A stretch of DNA of 45,730 nt from Chloroflexota bacterium (GCA_026390015.1 JAPLGS010000134.1:1-45730), one strand, 5' to 3'; shown: positions 1 to 7,853, counted from the stretch's first letter. The notes: generated by a model not told the origin, from the letters alone. A program made the numbers and translations.

Positions 1-1068
1 AGTTTGTTGAGCGGTGCCGAGCGCCACTTGTTGAATGGTGGTCGCGATCTGGCTGGTGGCCTCACCGGATTGTTCGGAGGCCGTGGCAAGCTGAGCCGAA
101 GCGGCTGAGACCGCGTTGGCGCTTTCGGCGATCAGGCTGACGGCATCGCGCAGACCGGCGATCATCTTGGCAAAGGAATTGCCGAGTTCATCTTTAACTG
201 ATTTGGGTGTGACTGTGGTGGTCAGATCGTTTTCAGCAATGGCAGTGGCAGCGACGCCCATACCCTGCATATAATTGATCAATGCATCGAAAGCGTTGCT
301 GATATCCCCGATCTCATCCTTACGTTTTCGGACCGTGTCTTTTTCTGCTTCGCTCACATCGCGTACCATGTCGCCGACGGAGAGCGCTTTCGCCAGTTTG
401 GTGAGGAAAGCCAATGGATTGGCAATGCTGTTGGAAATGATGACGCCAAATCCCATCGCCAGCAGTACCGCAATAATGATGATCACGATCATGATCGTAG
501 TGGCCTGATTGGCAATAGCTGTATTGCCGTTGGAAACTTCCTTGGCCTGCTCCACTTTCATAACCTGCATCGCATCAAGACCTGTCTCTACTGCCTTGGC
601 GCTTGTAAAGGCATCGCCGCGTAACAAAGCCAGTGCTTCAGTATCTTTTCCTGCAACTGCCAATGCTTGGATCTGATCGCGGTAGCCAGTGAACTCGGTG
701 TAGTCTTTCATATAGGTGTCAAATAATGCCCGCATTTCTGCGGAAACGATCAACTTTTCATATTCAGCCGACACCGTGGTTATCTCAGTGTCAAGTGTTT
801 TGACCGTATCGACATACTTTAGCATTTCTGTATCGGATGTTGCAAGTAACATATCACGCAGATTGACGCGTGTGCGTTGGAATGCGGTGGCAACATCAGC
901 GATCTGGCTGATCGGCACCGTCTGGTTTTGATAGAGCTGGGTATCTGCGGCATCGATCTGTTTGATATAGTAAATTGCCACAATCCCGACGATCGCCGTA
1001 ATGATGGCGATGATCAAAAAACTACCGATCAATTTAACACTTGTCTTTAGGTTATTGAGGAAATTCAT
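1..1068 (-). CDS. Methyl-accepting chemotaxis protein, N-terminal 356 residues (cut by window edge)
   Basis: Transmembrane chemoreceptor that feeds CheA; the start is inside the window and the C-terminal signalling hairpin lies beyond base 1. The reading frame is open from the ATG at 1068 to base 1. It shows a short cytoplasmic start, TM1 at about residues 12-34, a periplasmic four-helix-bundle type sensor of about 150 residues, TM2 at about 187-208, a HAMP linker, and the beginning of the Ala/Ser/Gln-rich signalling helix. An AAGGAGA ribosome site lies about 10 nt before the ATG. The ligand cannot be told. A small Cys-rich gene sits 47 bp upstream on the same strand and may be cotranscribed. 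Identification is firm at family level. Confidence 0.93.
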   Translation of the reverse strand, partial: MNFLNNLKTSVKLIGSFLIIAIITAIVGIVAIYYIKQIDAADTQLYQNQTVPISQIADVATAFQRTRVNLRDMLLATSDTEMLKYVDTVKTLDTEITTVSAEYEKLIVSAEMRALFDTYMKDYTEFTGYRDQIQALAVAGKDTEALALLRGDAFTSAKAVETGLDAMQVMKVEQAKEVSNGNTAIANQATTIMIVIIIIAVLLAMGFGVIISNSIANPLAFLTKLAKALSVGDMVRDVSEAEKDTVRKRKDEIGDISNAFDALINYMQGMGVAATAIAENDLTTTVTPKSVKDELGNSFAKMIAGLRDAVSLIAESANAVSAASAQLATASEQSGEATSQIATTIQQVALGTAQQT

Positions 1069-1115
1069 GATATTTTATTCTCCTTGAAACAGTAATGAAA
1101 ATTCTTGATTTGGCT

Positions 1116-1307
1116 TTATTCAACCATCGCGAATATCGCGGTCTGTTCATTTACTAATGGTATTGAAAAGATTAACGACTCAACCAGCGCTACCTCCTCT
1201 GCCAGTCCAATATTGAAACGGCATAGCGGACAATTTTTCATCGCCTGTGCCAACAGACAACATTTGCACATTGCAATATAAGATTCGATTTTTTCCTGTT
1301 CACTCAT
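1116..1307 (-). CDS. Small cysteine-rich protein, 63 aa, unknown function
   Basis: I do not recognise this family. The N-terminal half carries five cysteines as C-x-CC, then about ten residues later CPLC, a pattern able to bind a metal or cluster; the C-terminal half has none. The ATG at 1307 is preferred over ATGs at 1313 and 1340 because an AAGG sits 8 nt upstream of it; the ATG at 1313 is too close to that site. There is no signal peptide or membrane segment. It lies 47 bp before the chemoreceptor gene on the same strand, so it may be cotranscribed with it. Whether it is expressed is uncertain because of its size, but the ribosome site and the non-random cysteine spacing support a real gene. 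Confidence 0.55.
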   Translation of the reverse strand: MSEQEKIESYIAMCKCCLLAQAMKNCPLCRFNIGLAEEVALVESLIFSIPLVNEQTAIFAMVE

Positions 1308-1635
1308 GGTCATATCCTTTTTTATTCCTGGGTCGATCACCTTGGCTCAAGAATGGCATAATAGACTTTGGTAACCCATAAATTAATAACAAAAATATAG
1401 GGTTGTCAATTCCCTACCATTGTATAAACAAGGGCGTTTTTCCATAATAAAAATAAAAGTAAGAACCCATTAATACTGCGTAAATTTCTTCAGCCTCGTT
1501 TTGCAGGATTTTCGCGCGCGGTAGTTTTTTTTCCCCGAGTCAACGCTCCGCTTTCGCTCTGTCGGCGGGTACTCAAGTCAAGCAGGGTCAGCCGGCGGGG
1601 AAAATTAACGGCCTTTTTATTACAGTTGGGGTGGA

Positions 1636-1663
1636 TTTACACTAAAATAATTTATTGTGTGCG
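1636..1663 (+). promoter_or_regulatory. Candidate promoter for the EAL-HDOD gene
   Basis: TTTACA (1636-1641), 16 bases, then TGTGCG followed by CTAGA. The arrangement resembles TTTACA-N16-TATGCT before flbD and TTTACT-N16-TATGCT before cheA, but its -10 box is degraded. An alternative is ATTACA (1619-1624), 18 bases, TAAAAT (1643-1648). Either would produce a leader of about 140 nt before the start codon at 1807. Confidence 0.35.
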
Positions 1664-1673
1664 CTAGATCATG

Positions 1674-1790
1674 CACCTCTCCCGAAAAAAACATCGGGAC
1701 GGCACTTGCGCTGTACGCCAGCGTCGTGGGGATCTCTGAGGTGATATCGGACGTATGGTGTTCAAATGGGTTCGTATAAGGCGAGCCATT
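1674..1790 (+). ncRNA. Candidate structured 5' leader RNA of the EAL-HDOD gene
   Basis: The leader can fold compactly. A six-pair helix CACCTC (1674-1679) with GAGGTG (1738-1743) encloses two hairpins: TCCCGA (1680-1685) with TCGGGA (1694-1699), and GCGCTG (1708-1713) with CAGCGT (1719-1724), the latter backed by CAC/GTG across a small internal loop. A third hairpin, AATGGGTTCG (1765-1774) with CGAGCCATT (1782-1790), has nine pairs and one bulge and ends four bases before the GGGAGG ribosome site. No known riboswitch consensus was recognised; the conserved c-di-GMP-I core bases are not visible. Folding was judged by eye only. Confidence 0.4.
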
Positions 1791-1806
1791 ATTCGGGAGG
1801 GAAAAT

Positions 1807-3060
1807 TTGTCAGAACTACTCGTAGGCCGCCAACCGATCTTAAACAGTTATAAAGAGACCATCGGTTATGAATTGTTGTATCGAGCCTTGCTGACAGACA
1901 CAAACGCTGTGTTTAAAGATGGAAACACCGCCACCTCCCAGATTTTTGCGAACACACTTTTTGAAATGGGGCTGGAAGCCATTGTGGGGCCGCAGCTTGC
2001 TTTTATAAATTTCACAAGAGACTTCCTCGTAAAAGATGATCTGATTCAATTGTTGACAGCAATTCGATCGGAGAACTTTGATCCCAGAAAGATCGTCCTG
2101 GAGGTCTTGGAAGATATAACACTTGATAATGAACTCTTTCAGGCGCTTCATAAATTCAAAAAAAAGAATTTCCAGATCGCGTTGGATGATGTAATTTCTA
2201 TAGATAAGATCGCGCCGATCCTCGGCCAGGGTCTGGTTGATCTGATCAAGATCGATCTGCTTGCTGTAAACAGATCGGATCTTCCTGAGCTGGTAAATTC
2301 AATTAAACAACACGGCATTCTCTTGCTGGCCGAAAAGGTGGAAACGCTGCAGGATTTTTCAATTTGCCTGGAACTGGGATTTGATTTCTTTCAAGGGTAC
2401 TTTTTCTATAAACCAGAGACCATAAAAAATAAAAATAAAAAAATGGATGTATCGCGTCTAAGTCTTATGCGCTCCCTGGCGGCCACCATGGATACCCAGA
2501 CCAGCTTCCACGTTTTAGACCCGATCATTTCCCAGGATATCGGCCTGAGTTACAAACTGCTGCGCCTGGTGAACTCCGGTTATTATTCCCTGGCAGATCA
2601 GGTCAAATCCATTCAACAGGCCATTGCCATGATCGGCCTGCAGCAACTCCGCAGCTGGATGATGCTTCTTATGATGGCAACCGTGGATGACAAGCCGCAT
2701 GAACTGACAGCGACGGCCCTTCAGCGCGCAAAGATGTGTGAAATGCTTGGAAAAGCGCTGAGAGACCGGCACGCCGAATCATATTTCCTGATCGGCCTAC
2801 TCTCCGTTTTGGATGCCATCATGGATCTTCCGATGGTTCAGGTGGTTGAGAGTCTGTCGCTTACCGCCGAAATCACTGAAGCACTGATATATCGGAAAGG
2901 AAAATTGGGCCTGGCGCTGAGTGCTGTGATCGCAACAGAGGGCGGCGATTGGGATCCCATTTTACAACTGGGGATCAAACCGCATGTCTGGCGGAATATA
3001 TATTTTGAGTCCGTGAAAAGCACCACTCTTATTATGAATGAAGTACACGCGGCGCAATAG
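1807..3060 (+). CDS. EAL-HDOD (YuxH-type) c-di-GMP-related signalling protein
   Basis: A 417-residue cytoplasmic protein with an EAL phosphodiesterase domain (residues 1 to about 195) followed by an HDOD domain (about 215-400). The EAL signature reads ELL within IGYELLYR, and most acidic catalytic positions appear retained: Asn in INFT, Glu in LEVLED, the DD pair in ALDDV, Lys in IKID, Glu in AEKVET, and Gln in FFQGYFF. c-di-GMP hydrolysis is therefore possible, although this family is often thought to act as a sensor or scaffold. The start is TTG at 1807, chosen for its GGGAGG site six bases upstream. A structured leader precedes it. It sits beside a chemoreceptor and the flagellar genes, so a switch between motility and sessile life is a reasonable inferred role. 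Confidence 0.88.
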   Translation: MSELLVGRQPILNSYKETIGYELLYRALLTDTNAVFKDGNTATSQIFANTLFEMGLEAIVGPQLAFINFTRDFLVKDDLIQLLTAIRSENFDPRKIVLEVLEDITLDNELFQALHKFKKKNFQIALDDVISIDKIAPILGQGLVDLIKIDLLAVNRSDLPELVNSIKQHGILLLAEKVETLQDFSICLELGFDFFQGYFFYKPETIKNKNKKMDVSRLSLMRSLAATMDTQTSFHVLDPIISQDIGLSYKLLRLVNSGYYSLADQVKSIQQAIAMIGLQQLRSWMMLLMMATVDDKPHELTATALQRAKMCEMLGKALRDRHAESYFLIGLLSVLDAIMDLPMVQVVESLSLTAEITEALIYRKGKLGLALSAVIATEGGDWDPILQLGIKPHVWRNIYFESVKSTTLIMNEVHAAQ

Positions 3061-3178
3061 GGATATTATTCCGTTCTTACATTGAGATTTGAAAATAAAT
3101 ATTCAAACCAGACGTAAGATCCACCCTTCGAAATTTAACCTGTTTTTTATGGGAATTGATTGAGGAACCGTTATACTA

Positions 3179-3808
3179 TTGGCAGACTTTTTATTACAGA
3201 CATCCCATGAGGCATTCGTGATTTCCTTTGAGTATGTAACTCTCGAAACAGAACAATTGCAATTTGAGCAAAAAGGATCGCAAATTGAGCAAGGGGAACT
3301 ACAAACAATCCTGCGGCCATCTGTGACTGCGCCTGTCGCTGAGATAAAGCTTGAAGAGCAAAACCTCTCAACAGATAGGGGAGTCAGTGAAATCGTTGAG
3401 TTGGAATCTGAACCGCAGATCTCATACGAGCTGTCGTATTCCTGCTTGTTAATTCCCCGTTTCCCAGATCATTATCTGGCTGGTGATATCACGGAGGATC
3501 TGCCCAATTGGGTAAGACAAATTTGCATCTCATACAGCTGGCGGCTGGATGATATTATGATTCGGCCCGGACACCTTCAGTGGGTCATGACAGTTCCCCT
3601 CACTGTAAACCCGGCCCAGTTCATGCGGATCATACGTCAGCTATCTTCGCAGAAAATATTTGAGTACTACCCCAGATATTCACGTAAAAATCTCTCCGGC
3701 CAATTCTGGTCTCCTGGGTTTTTGGTTGTCCCCGGAAAACAGCTTCAATCTATGGAGGTGATCAGCAATTTCATCCTTCAAACACGCAAACAGCAGGGAA
3801 TTTACTAA
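3179..3808 (+). CDS. Exapted IS200/IS605 TnpA-like (Y1 transposase) domain protein, catalytically dead
   Basis: A 209-residue protein whose residues from about 83 to the end align by eye with the small Y1 (HUH) transposase TnpA, including the strand after YELSYSCLL, the block around IMIRPGHLQW, the helix with RIIRQLSSQKIFEYYP, and the FWSPGF block. The HUH motif is reduced to H132-L-Q134, and the position of the catalytic Tyr is F198. Strand cleavage is thus not expected; DNA or RNA binding may remain. The first 80 residues are an acidic, Gln- and Glu-rich extension not seen in TnpA. The TTG at 3179 has only a distant AGGA site; a GTG at 3218 with GAGG five bases upstream is a good alternative start. 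A TATACT box at 3172-3177 would favour the GTG. No insertion-element ends were seen, so it is a resident gene rather than a live element. Confidence 0.72.
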   Translation: MADFLLQTSHEAFVISFEYVTLETEQLQFEQKGSQIEQGELQTILRPSVTAPVAEIKLEEQNLSTDRGVSEIVELESEPQISYELSYSCLLIPRFPDHYLAGDITEDLPNWVRQICISYSWRLDDIMIRPGHLQWVMTVPLTVNPAQFMRIIRQLSSQKIFEYYPRYSRKNLSGQFWSPGFLVVPGKQLQSMEVISNFILQTRKQQGIY

Positions 3809-3946
3809 AAAATAATCAGAACTGTTGGATGGCGGATTTGAAATTGATCCCTGTCTGGCAGTTTTTATTTAATCGATCTGATGGGGAAATTGATTCAGCT
3901 GAAATGACGCCGATCTTGTCATAGGTACTCCACAAAACTCCCGCCC

Positions 3947-3973
3947 TAAAGATTTCACCAATACTGCCGACTC
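3947..3973 (+). promoter_or_regulatory. Sigma-28 (FliA) promoter for the DUF1521 gene
   Basis: TAAAGATT (3947-3954), exactly 11 bases, then GCCGACTC (3966-3973). The classical FliA consensus is TAAAGTTT-N11-GCCGATAA; the -35 matches seven of eight positions, and the -10 keeps the GCCGA core. It lies 33 bases before the ATG at 4007, which has a GGGAGG ribosome site. This ties the next gene to late flagellar expression. Confidence 0.8.
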
Positions 3974-4006
3974 TAGTTATAGATTCGATCTAGCCCGGGA
4001 GGCAGT

Positions 4007-4969
4007 ATGAGTAACGTTACATCGGTTGATATATCCAATTTAATGGTGGCACGTCGTCTGATGGAAATTGAAAAAAACGCCGCACTGCGCCGCAGCGGAA
4101 AACAAGTGGAGGATAAATCAGCGCTGGAATATTTTGAAGAAGATCAGGCATTTATCAGCGACCCTGCCCAGTCTGCTCAAAATCAGGGTTCCAAGCCTTT
4201 GCCGCCAATTGACAATATCAACATTAATTTAGCTGACTCGCAGAAAGTGACAACAGATCGCAGAAACGCCGCGAAGCCAGGAACACTTCCTGCCCAGGAA
4301 AATAATGTTGAAGAGGGATTCACCGTAACAGGCACTCAGAGCGTGGAGATCAAGTTGGAATTACGCATCCGATCAAACACCGCGCTGGAAGGCCTGGTGG
4401 TTCACGATCAGAATTATGCCGAATCAGACCGCTACCTTTTCAAATTTGCCGATGGCGCCACCTTCACAATTTTCGACAAATGGAGCAATAAAAGCACCAC
4501 CGTTTGGGGCGACCCGCATGTGGATGTCGATGATGTAGCCGGTAATAATAATGGAGACTTCAAAGACTTAAAATCCAGCGACGACTTTACAACCTTTATG
4601 TTGTTGGATGGCACGCGCGTGACCTTCAAGGCACAGGATGCTGGAATTATCGAACAGGTGGATATCTTCAAAGGGGCACAACATGTGATCGGAGTTGGTG
4701 CGGCTTCCAAGGATTTTTCACCCGAAAGCGGACTTTTCTCAAATCAGGTTTTGGAAAACGGGGCGTTTGTTGCGAACAAGACTTCCATCGGCGATCTGGT
4801 CTTCGCTGGCGGTGATGGAAATGACTGGTTCGACTCCAGCAACAAACTGATCTGGGGCAAGACCACTGGCGCGGTAATTACTCAACGTCCGCTGGCCACA
4901 TTAGAGTTTTACTATAGACAGACTGTTTCGCAATCCATAAGCATGCAAACGATTGTAAAAACCGCGTAG
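4007..4969 (+). CDS. DUF1521 / MIIA-type protein with a GDPHVD self-cleavage motif
   Basis: A 320-residue protein. Residues 1-50 are helical and charged, 51-100 are a low-complexity linker, and about 105-320 form a beta-rich domain of DUF1521 type. The sequence VWGDPHVDVDD (G168-D169-P170-H171) matches the GD-PHVD site where the related domain of the rhizobial type III effector NopE1 cuts itself when calcium is added. The adjoining Asp- and Asn-rich stretch (173-187) could bind the metal. No signal peptide is visible, which fits export through a type III apparatus, possibly the flagellar one. It stands alone behind a sigma-28 promoter, between a TnpA-derived gene and the flbD operon. Function in this organism is unknown; the domain assignment rests on the motif and its surroundings. 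Confidence 0.75.
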   Translation: MSNVTSVDISNLMVARRLMEIEKNAALRRSGKQVEDKSALEYFEEDQAFISDPAQSAQNQGSKPLPPIDNININLADSQKVTTDRRNAAKPGTLPAQENNVEEGFTVTGTQSVEIKLELRIRSNTALEGLVVHDQNYAESDRYLFKFADGATFTIFDKWSNKSTTVWGDPHVDVDDVAGNNNGDFKDLKSSDDFTTFMLLDGTRVTFKAQDAGIIEQVDIFKGAQHVIGVGAASKDFSPESGLFSNQVLENGAFVANKTSIGDLVFAGGDGNDWFDSSNKLIWGKTTGAVITQRPLATLEFYYRQTVSQSISMQTIVKTA

Positions 4970-5233
4970 CGCAGTACGGGGATAAGCTACTCAATAAAGC
5001 GCGGGCGTTTTAAAAAGATTAGGGCTGGTTATAACGCATCACTTGTTTTTTCTGCTGAATTGTTTCGCCGGGCTGTTTTTTTCACCCTGTCTGACGCAAT
5101 AATTTTAGCCAATCTTTATATTCCTTTCACGGCCTATTTACACGAATATTTACGGCGATATGCTAAAGTTACGCATGGATGACTGCCTGCGTTTGAATTT
5201 GTTTCTGCGATCCCGGCAGAGAGGAAACTGTTC
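4970..5233 (+). other. Intergenic region upstream of flbD
   Basis: A gene-free stretch of 264 bases holding the candidate promoter at 5137-5164. I saw no convincing terminator after the DUF1521 gene, no repeat, and no small gene with a credible ribosome site. Confidence 0.5.
5137..5164 (+). promoter_or_regulatory. Promoter for the flbD-motAB-fliLMNOPQ operon
   Basis: TTTACA (5137-5142), 16 bases, TATGCT (5159-5164), followed by AAAG. The same TTTAC word recurs at 5149-5153. The same form with the same 16-base gap and an identical -10 box precedes cheA. A FliA-type reading of GGCGATAT was considered, but no TAAA box lies at the right distance. The ATG of flbD is about 70 bases downstream. Confidence 0.55.
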
Positions 5234-5452
5234 ATGATTTTTCTTACCCGTACCAATGGTATTAGTTTTTATATAAATCCAGAGTTAATCCAAACTGTGG
5301 AATCGACACCAGACACGATCGTCACGCTGGTGAACAACAAAAAATTGCTGGTTAAAGATACCCCTCAAGAAATTGCCGAGCGTTTTATTGAATACCGGCG
5401 AAAAACCCTGGCGCCATTCATCTCACAAAAACCAGGCACCGTTTCTTTATAA
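5234..5452 (+). CDS. flbD: FlbD family protein
   Basis: A 72-residue protein of the small FlbD family found at the head of flagellar operons in Gram-positive bacteria, spirochaetes and relatives. It begins MIFLTRTNG and contains the typical NPELI and TPDTIVTLVNNKKLLVKDTP blocks. Its molecular role is not settled in the family. A GAGGAAA site precedes the ATG. It is the first gene of the unit and lies 27 bp before motA, the usual order. Confidence 0.93.
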   Translation: MIFLTRTNGISFYINPELIQTVESTPDTIVTLVNNKKLLVKDTPQEIAERFIEYRRKTLAPFISQKPGTVSL

Positions 5453-5479
5453 TACTAAATGGAAATTCAGGAGTAGTTC

Positions 5480-6313
5480 ATGGATATTGCGACCATCTCG
5501 GGTTTGGTCTTGGCTCTTACTGTAATTGTTGTCGCGTTGATTATGGATGGCGGCTCGCCCGCAGAATTATTTGCTGCTCCCGCCGCGCTGATCCTGATCT
5601 TCGGCGGGTCACTCGGAGCTACGATCATCACCTCCCCGATGAGACTGGTACTCAAACTGCCAAAATACATTGCGCAGGCGTTTACCACAAATAAGTACGA
5701 TACCAAGGGAACCATTGATCTTTTGAGCAAACTGGCTGACAAAGCGCGCCGTGAAGGTCTGCTTGCGCTGGAAGAAGACAGCCGCAAGATCGATGATAAA
5801 TTCCTTCGAAAAGGAATCATGATGGTGGTGGATGGCGTCGACCCTGAACAGGTGTCATCCATCATGGAAACCACAGTCGCACAAATGCGAGCCCGCCATA
5901 AGGAAGGCATGGGATTCTTTACCGCGGCCGGCGCATTCGCTCCAACTTTCGGCATTATCGGAACAGTGATGGGGTTGATCAGCGTCTTGAAACAATTGGA
6001 TAACCCAGGCGCGCTCGGCGAGGCGATCGCCACCGCATTTTTAGCAACGTTATGGGGTCTGCTATCAGCAAACTTGATCTATTTGCCCATCGCTGGAAAG
6101 CTAAAAGCAAAAGATGAAGAAGAAGCTCGTAATCGCTATATGCAGTTGGAGGGTATTCTCTCCATTCAGGCTGGCGAAAATCCACGCATTGTACGCGACA
6201 AGTTGACCGCCTATCTGGCACCGGCAGATATCAAGAGCGATGAAGAAGGCGAGAAAGCCAAGGGCTCTGAAAAGAAACCAGCCGCAGTCAAAGCTGAGAA
6301 GGCGCAAGCATAA
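5480..6313 (+). CDS. motA: Flagellar motor stator protein MotA
   Basis: Inner-membrane stator subunit that with MotB couples ion flow to rotor torque. The 277-residue protein has two N-terminal membrane segments, a large cytoplasmic loop with the charged ADKARREGLLALE segment that contacts FliG, and two C-terminal membrane segments around PTFGIIGTVMGL and GEAIATAFLATLWGL. The conserved prolines of the channel region are present. The C-terminal 35 residues are a Lys/Glu/Ala-rich tail, longer than in most MotA proteins. AGGAG lies upstream of the ATG, and motB starts two bases after the stop, so the pair is translationally coupled. Confidence 0.96.
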   Translation: MDIATISGLVLALTVIVVALIMDGGSPAELFAAPAALILIFGGSLGATIITSPMRLVLKLPKYIAQAFTTNKYDTKGTIDLLSKLADKARREGLLALEEDSRKIDDKFLRKGIMMVVDGVDPEQVSSIMETTVAQMRARHKEGMGFFTAAGAFAPTFGIIGTVMGLISVLKQLDNPGALGEAIATAFLATLWGLLSANLIYLPIAGKLKAKDEEEARNRYMQLEGILSIQAGENPRIVRDKLTAYLAPADIKSDEEGEKAKGSEKKPAAVKAEKAQA

Positions 6314-6315
6314 TT

Positions 6316-7086
6316 ATGGCACATCGAGCAGAAGAACACGAAGAACATCATGATGAACGCTGGCTGGTGAGCTATGCAGATTTCATTACCCTGTTGATGG
6401 TTTTGTTTGTCGTTCTTTATTCCATGAGTCAGGTGAATGTTGAGAAGTATAAGATCCTGGCCACAAGCATGCGCTCAGCCTTCGCTCTTGGCGGACCGTC
6501 TCAAGTGGTGGATAGTCAGATCAATCAGTCTGGCGGCACAAGTGAAGACGGAACATCCAAGCCGATAGTTGTGCCGGGTATTCCCGAAGGCCCAACTCAA
6601 TCGGAGGAAGTCGCCGGACAATTGACAGCCATGCTTTCTTCACAGAATCTTGGTAATCAAGTTAGCGTCCAGACCAATATCGAAGGTGTGTTGATCTCTC
6701 TGAGCGAACGCCTGATTTTCAAGAATGATCAGGTAGAACTGCCCGCCGAATCTTTGCAGGTGCTCGATACCATTGTGGAAATGCTGCGCCCGATCAACAA
6801 CAAGGTTCGGCTCGTTGGGCATACCAACAACACGCCGTCCACTAACCCAAGTTATCCAACAAATTGGGAGTTATCGTTAGCGCGTGCTGCATCCGTTGCA
6901 AAATATTTGATCAATGCCGGTGTTGCCCCTGAGCGGCTGATCATTTCCGGGCAGAGTGAATATGCGCCGGTGTTCCCAAATGACACTGAACAGCATAAAA
7001 ATTTGAATGCCCGTGTGGAAATTGTGATCATTTATAAAGTAGACAGCAATATGATAGACATCAATTCCCCTGTCATTCTGCCGTAA
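6316..7086 (+). CDS. motB: Flagellar motor stator protein MotB
   Basis: The 256-residue partner of MotA. A His/Glu-rich cytoplasmic start is followed by one membrane helix carrying the proton-accepting Asp (D22 in SYADFITLLMV), a plug and linker, and a C-terminal OmpA-like peptidoglycan-binding domain (about 130-245). In that domain the usual GHTD is GHTN and the usual NRRVEI is NARVEI, two departures at peptidoglycan-contact motifs, while the NWELSLARA block is intact. It lies between motA and fliL; a palindromic repeat copy separates it from fliL. Confidence 0.95.
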   Translation: MAHRAEEHEEHHDERWLVSYADFITLLMVLFVVLYSMSQVNVEKYKILATSMRSAFALGGPSQVVDSQINQSGGTSEDGTSKPIVVPGIPEGPTQSEEVAGQLTAMLSSQNLGNQVSVQTNIEGVLISLSERLIFKNDQVELPAESLQVLDTIVEMLRPINNKVRLVGHTNNTPSTNPSYPTNWELSLARAASVAKYLINAGVAPERLIISGQSEYAPVFPNDTEQHKNLNARVEIVIIYKVDSNMIDINSPVILP

Positions 7087-7137
7087 TGGGCAAAAGGCCT
7101 CCTGCATAAGAGGCTACAGCCCACAGGGTAATAAGTG

Positions 7138-7194
7138 CACAGAGACCTTTGAGATAAGACTCTTAAACCTCGGTTTTTCTCAGTGCTCTCTGTG
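7138..7194 (+). repeat. Dispersed imperfect palindromic repeat, copy A
   Basis: CACAGAGA (7138-7145) pairs with TCTCTGTG (7187-7194). The interior shares CTTAAAC and CGG words with copy B at 32408-32476, in the same order and orientation. Together they look like members of a mobile or REP-like intergenic family. Here it sits between motB and fliL, within the operon, and would form a hairpin in the transcript. Confidence 0.5.
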
Positions 7195-7262
7195 GCAGAA
7201 GAGACTTTCGCAAGAGCTCTAAAACATAAATCAGTTCAAGCTTGCTTTTGAATCGGAGTCAT

Positions 7263-7850
7263 ATGGTAGATAAAATCTTAAAAATCCTTAATATCATCAC
7301 ACAGGTAATTTTGTTAATTACGGCTTTTGTTTCGATTTTTACAGCCTATATTATCTTTGCTCCTGATGAACTTCCAAAACCTTTTCGCCTGCAATATCAG
7401 TACGAAACCGCGTTCACGACACCGGTTTCTGGAGCTGCGGAACCGGCAGTAGGAGAGGTCACTCCCGCGCCTGAGGCGCATAATTACATTCCTGGTGAAG
7501 GCATCATGCTTAATATGTCCACCAAGATCATCAATCTGGTCGATCCGGGTGGGCGAAGATATATACGGCTGACCGTTGTTGCAGAGTTTGCGCCGGACAA
7601 TCCGGAATATGAATTACTACCAGAAGCGGAAAAGACAGCGTATCTAGCACTGTTTAATGAAAAGCTCAATTCGCGCCTGCCCATCATGGATGACACCGTG
7701 ATCACACTACTCTCCACCAAAACCTACGAGGACCTCTATACGGCCGATGGCAAGGAAAAGTTGCGAATGGAAATAATGGAAACCCTAGCCAAAAAACTTG
7801 TTGACCTGCATATCCTTTCTATCTATTTTACAGAATTCGTGGTTCAGTAA
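7263..7850 (+). CDS. fliL: Flagellar basal body-associated protein FliL
   Basis: A 195-residue single-pass membrane protein that surrounds the stator in other bacteria. One membrane helix lies at about residues 10-32; the outer domain follows and contains GIMLNMSTKIINLVDPGGRRYIRLTV-type sequence and ends in a Phe-Val-Val-Gln tail, both typical of FliL. The ATG at 7263 is chosen over the upstream TTG at 7242 because GGAG lies just before it and because the product then starts with a short charged segment. It is followed four bases later by fliM. Confidence 0.9.
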   Translation: MVDKILKILNIITQVILLITAFVSIFTAYIIFAPDELPKPFRLQYQYETAFTTPVSGAAEPAVGEVTPAPEAHNYIPGEGIMLNMSTKIINLVDPGGRRYIRLTVVAEFAPDNPEYELLPEAEKTAYLALFNEKLNSRLPIMDDTVITLLSTKTYEDLYTADGKEKLRMEIMETLAKKLVDLHILSIYFTEFVVQ

Positions 7851-7853
7851 ATC

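Noticed and set aside
1674-1790. c-di-GMP riboswitch call for the leader
   Set aside because: The fold is credible, but the conserved core bases of c-di-GMP-I were not found, so the class is left open.
3179-3808. Active insertion sequence
   Set aside because: Catalytic residues are lost and neither hairpin ends nor a tnpB gene are visible.
5155-5162. Sigma-28 -10 box GGCGATAT before flbD
   Set aside because: No TAAA-type -35 lies 11 bases upstream; the TTTACA-N16-TATGCT reading fits better.
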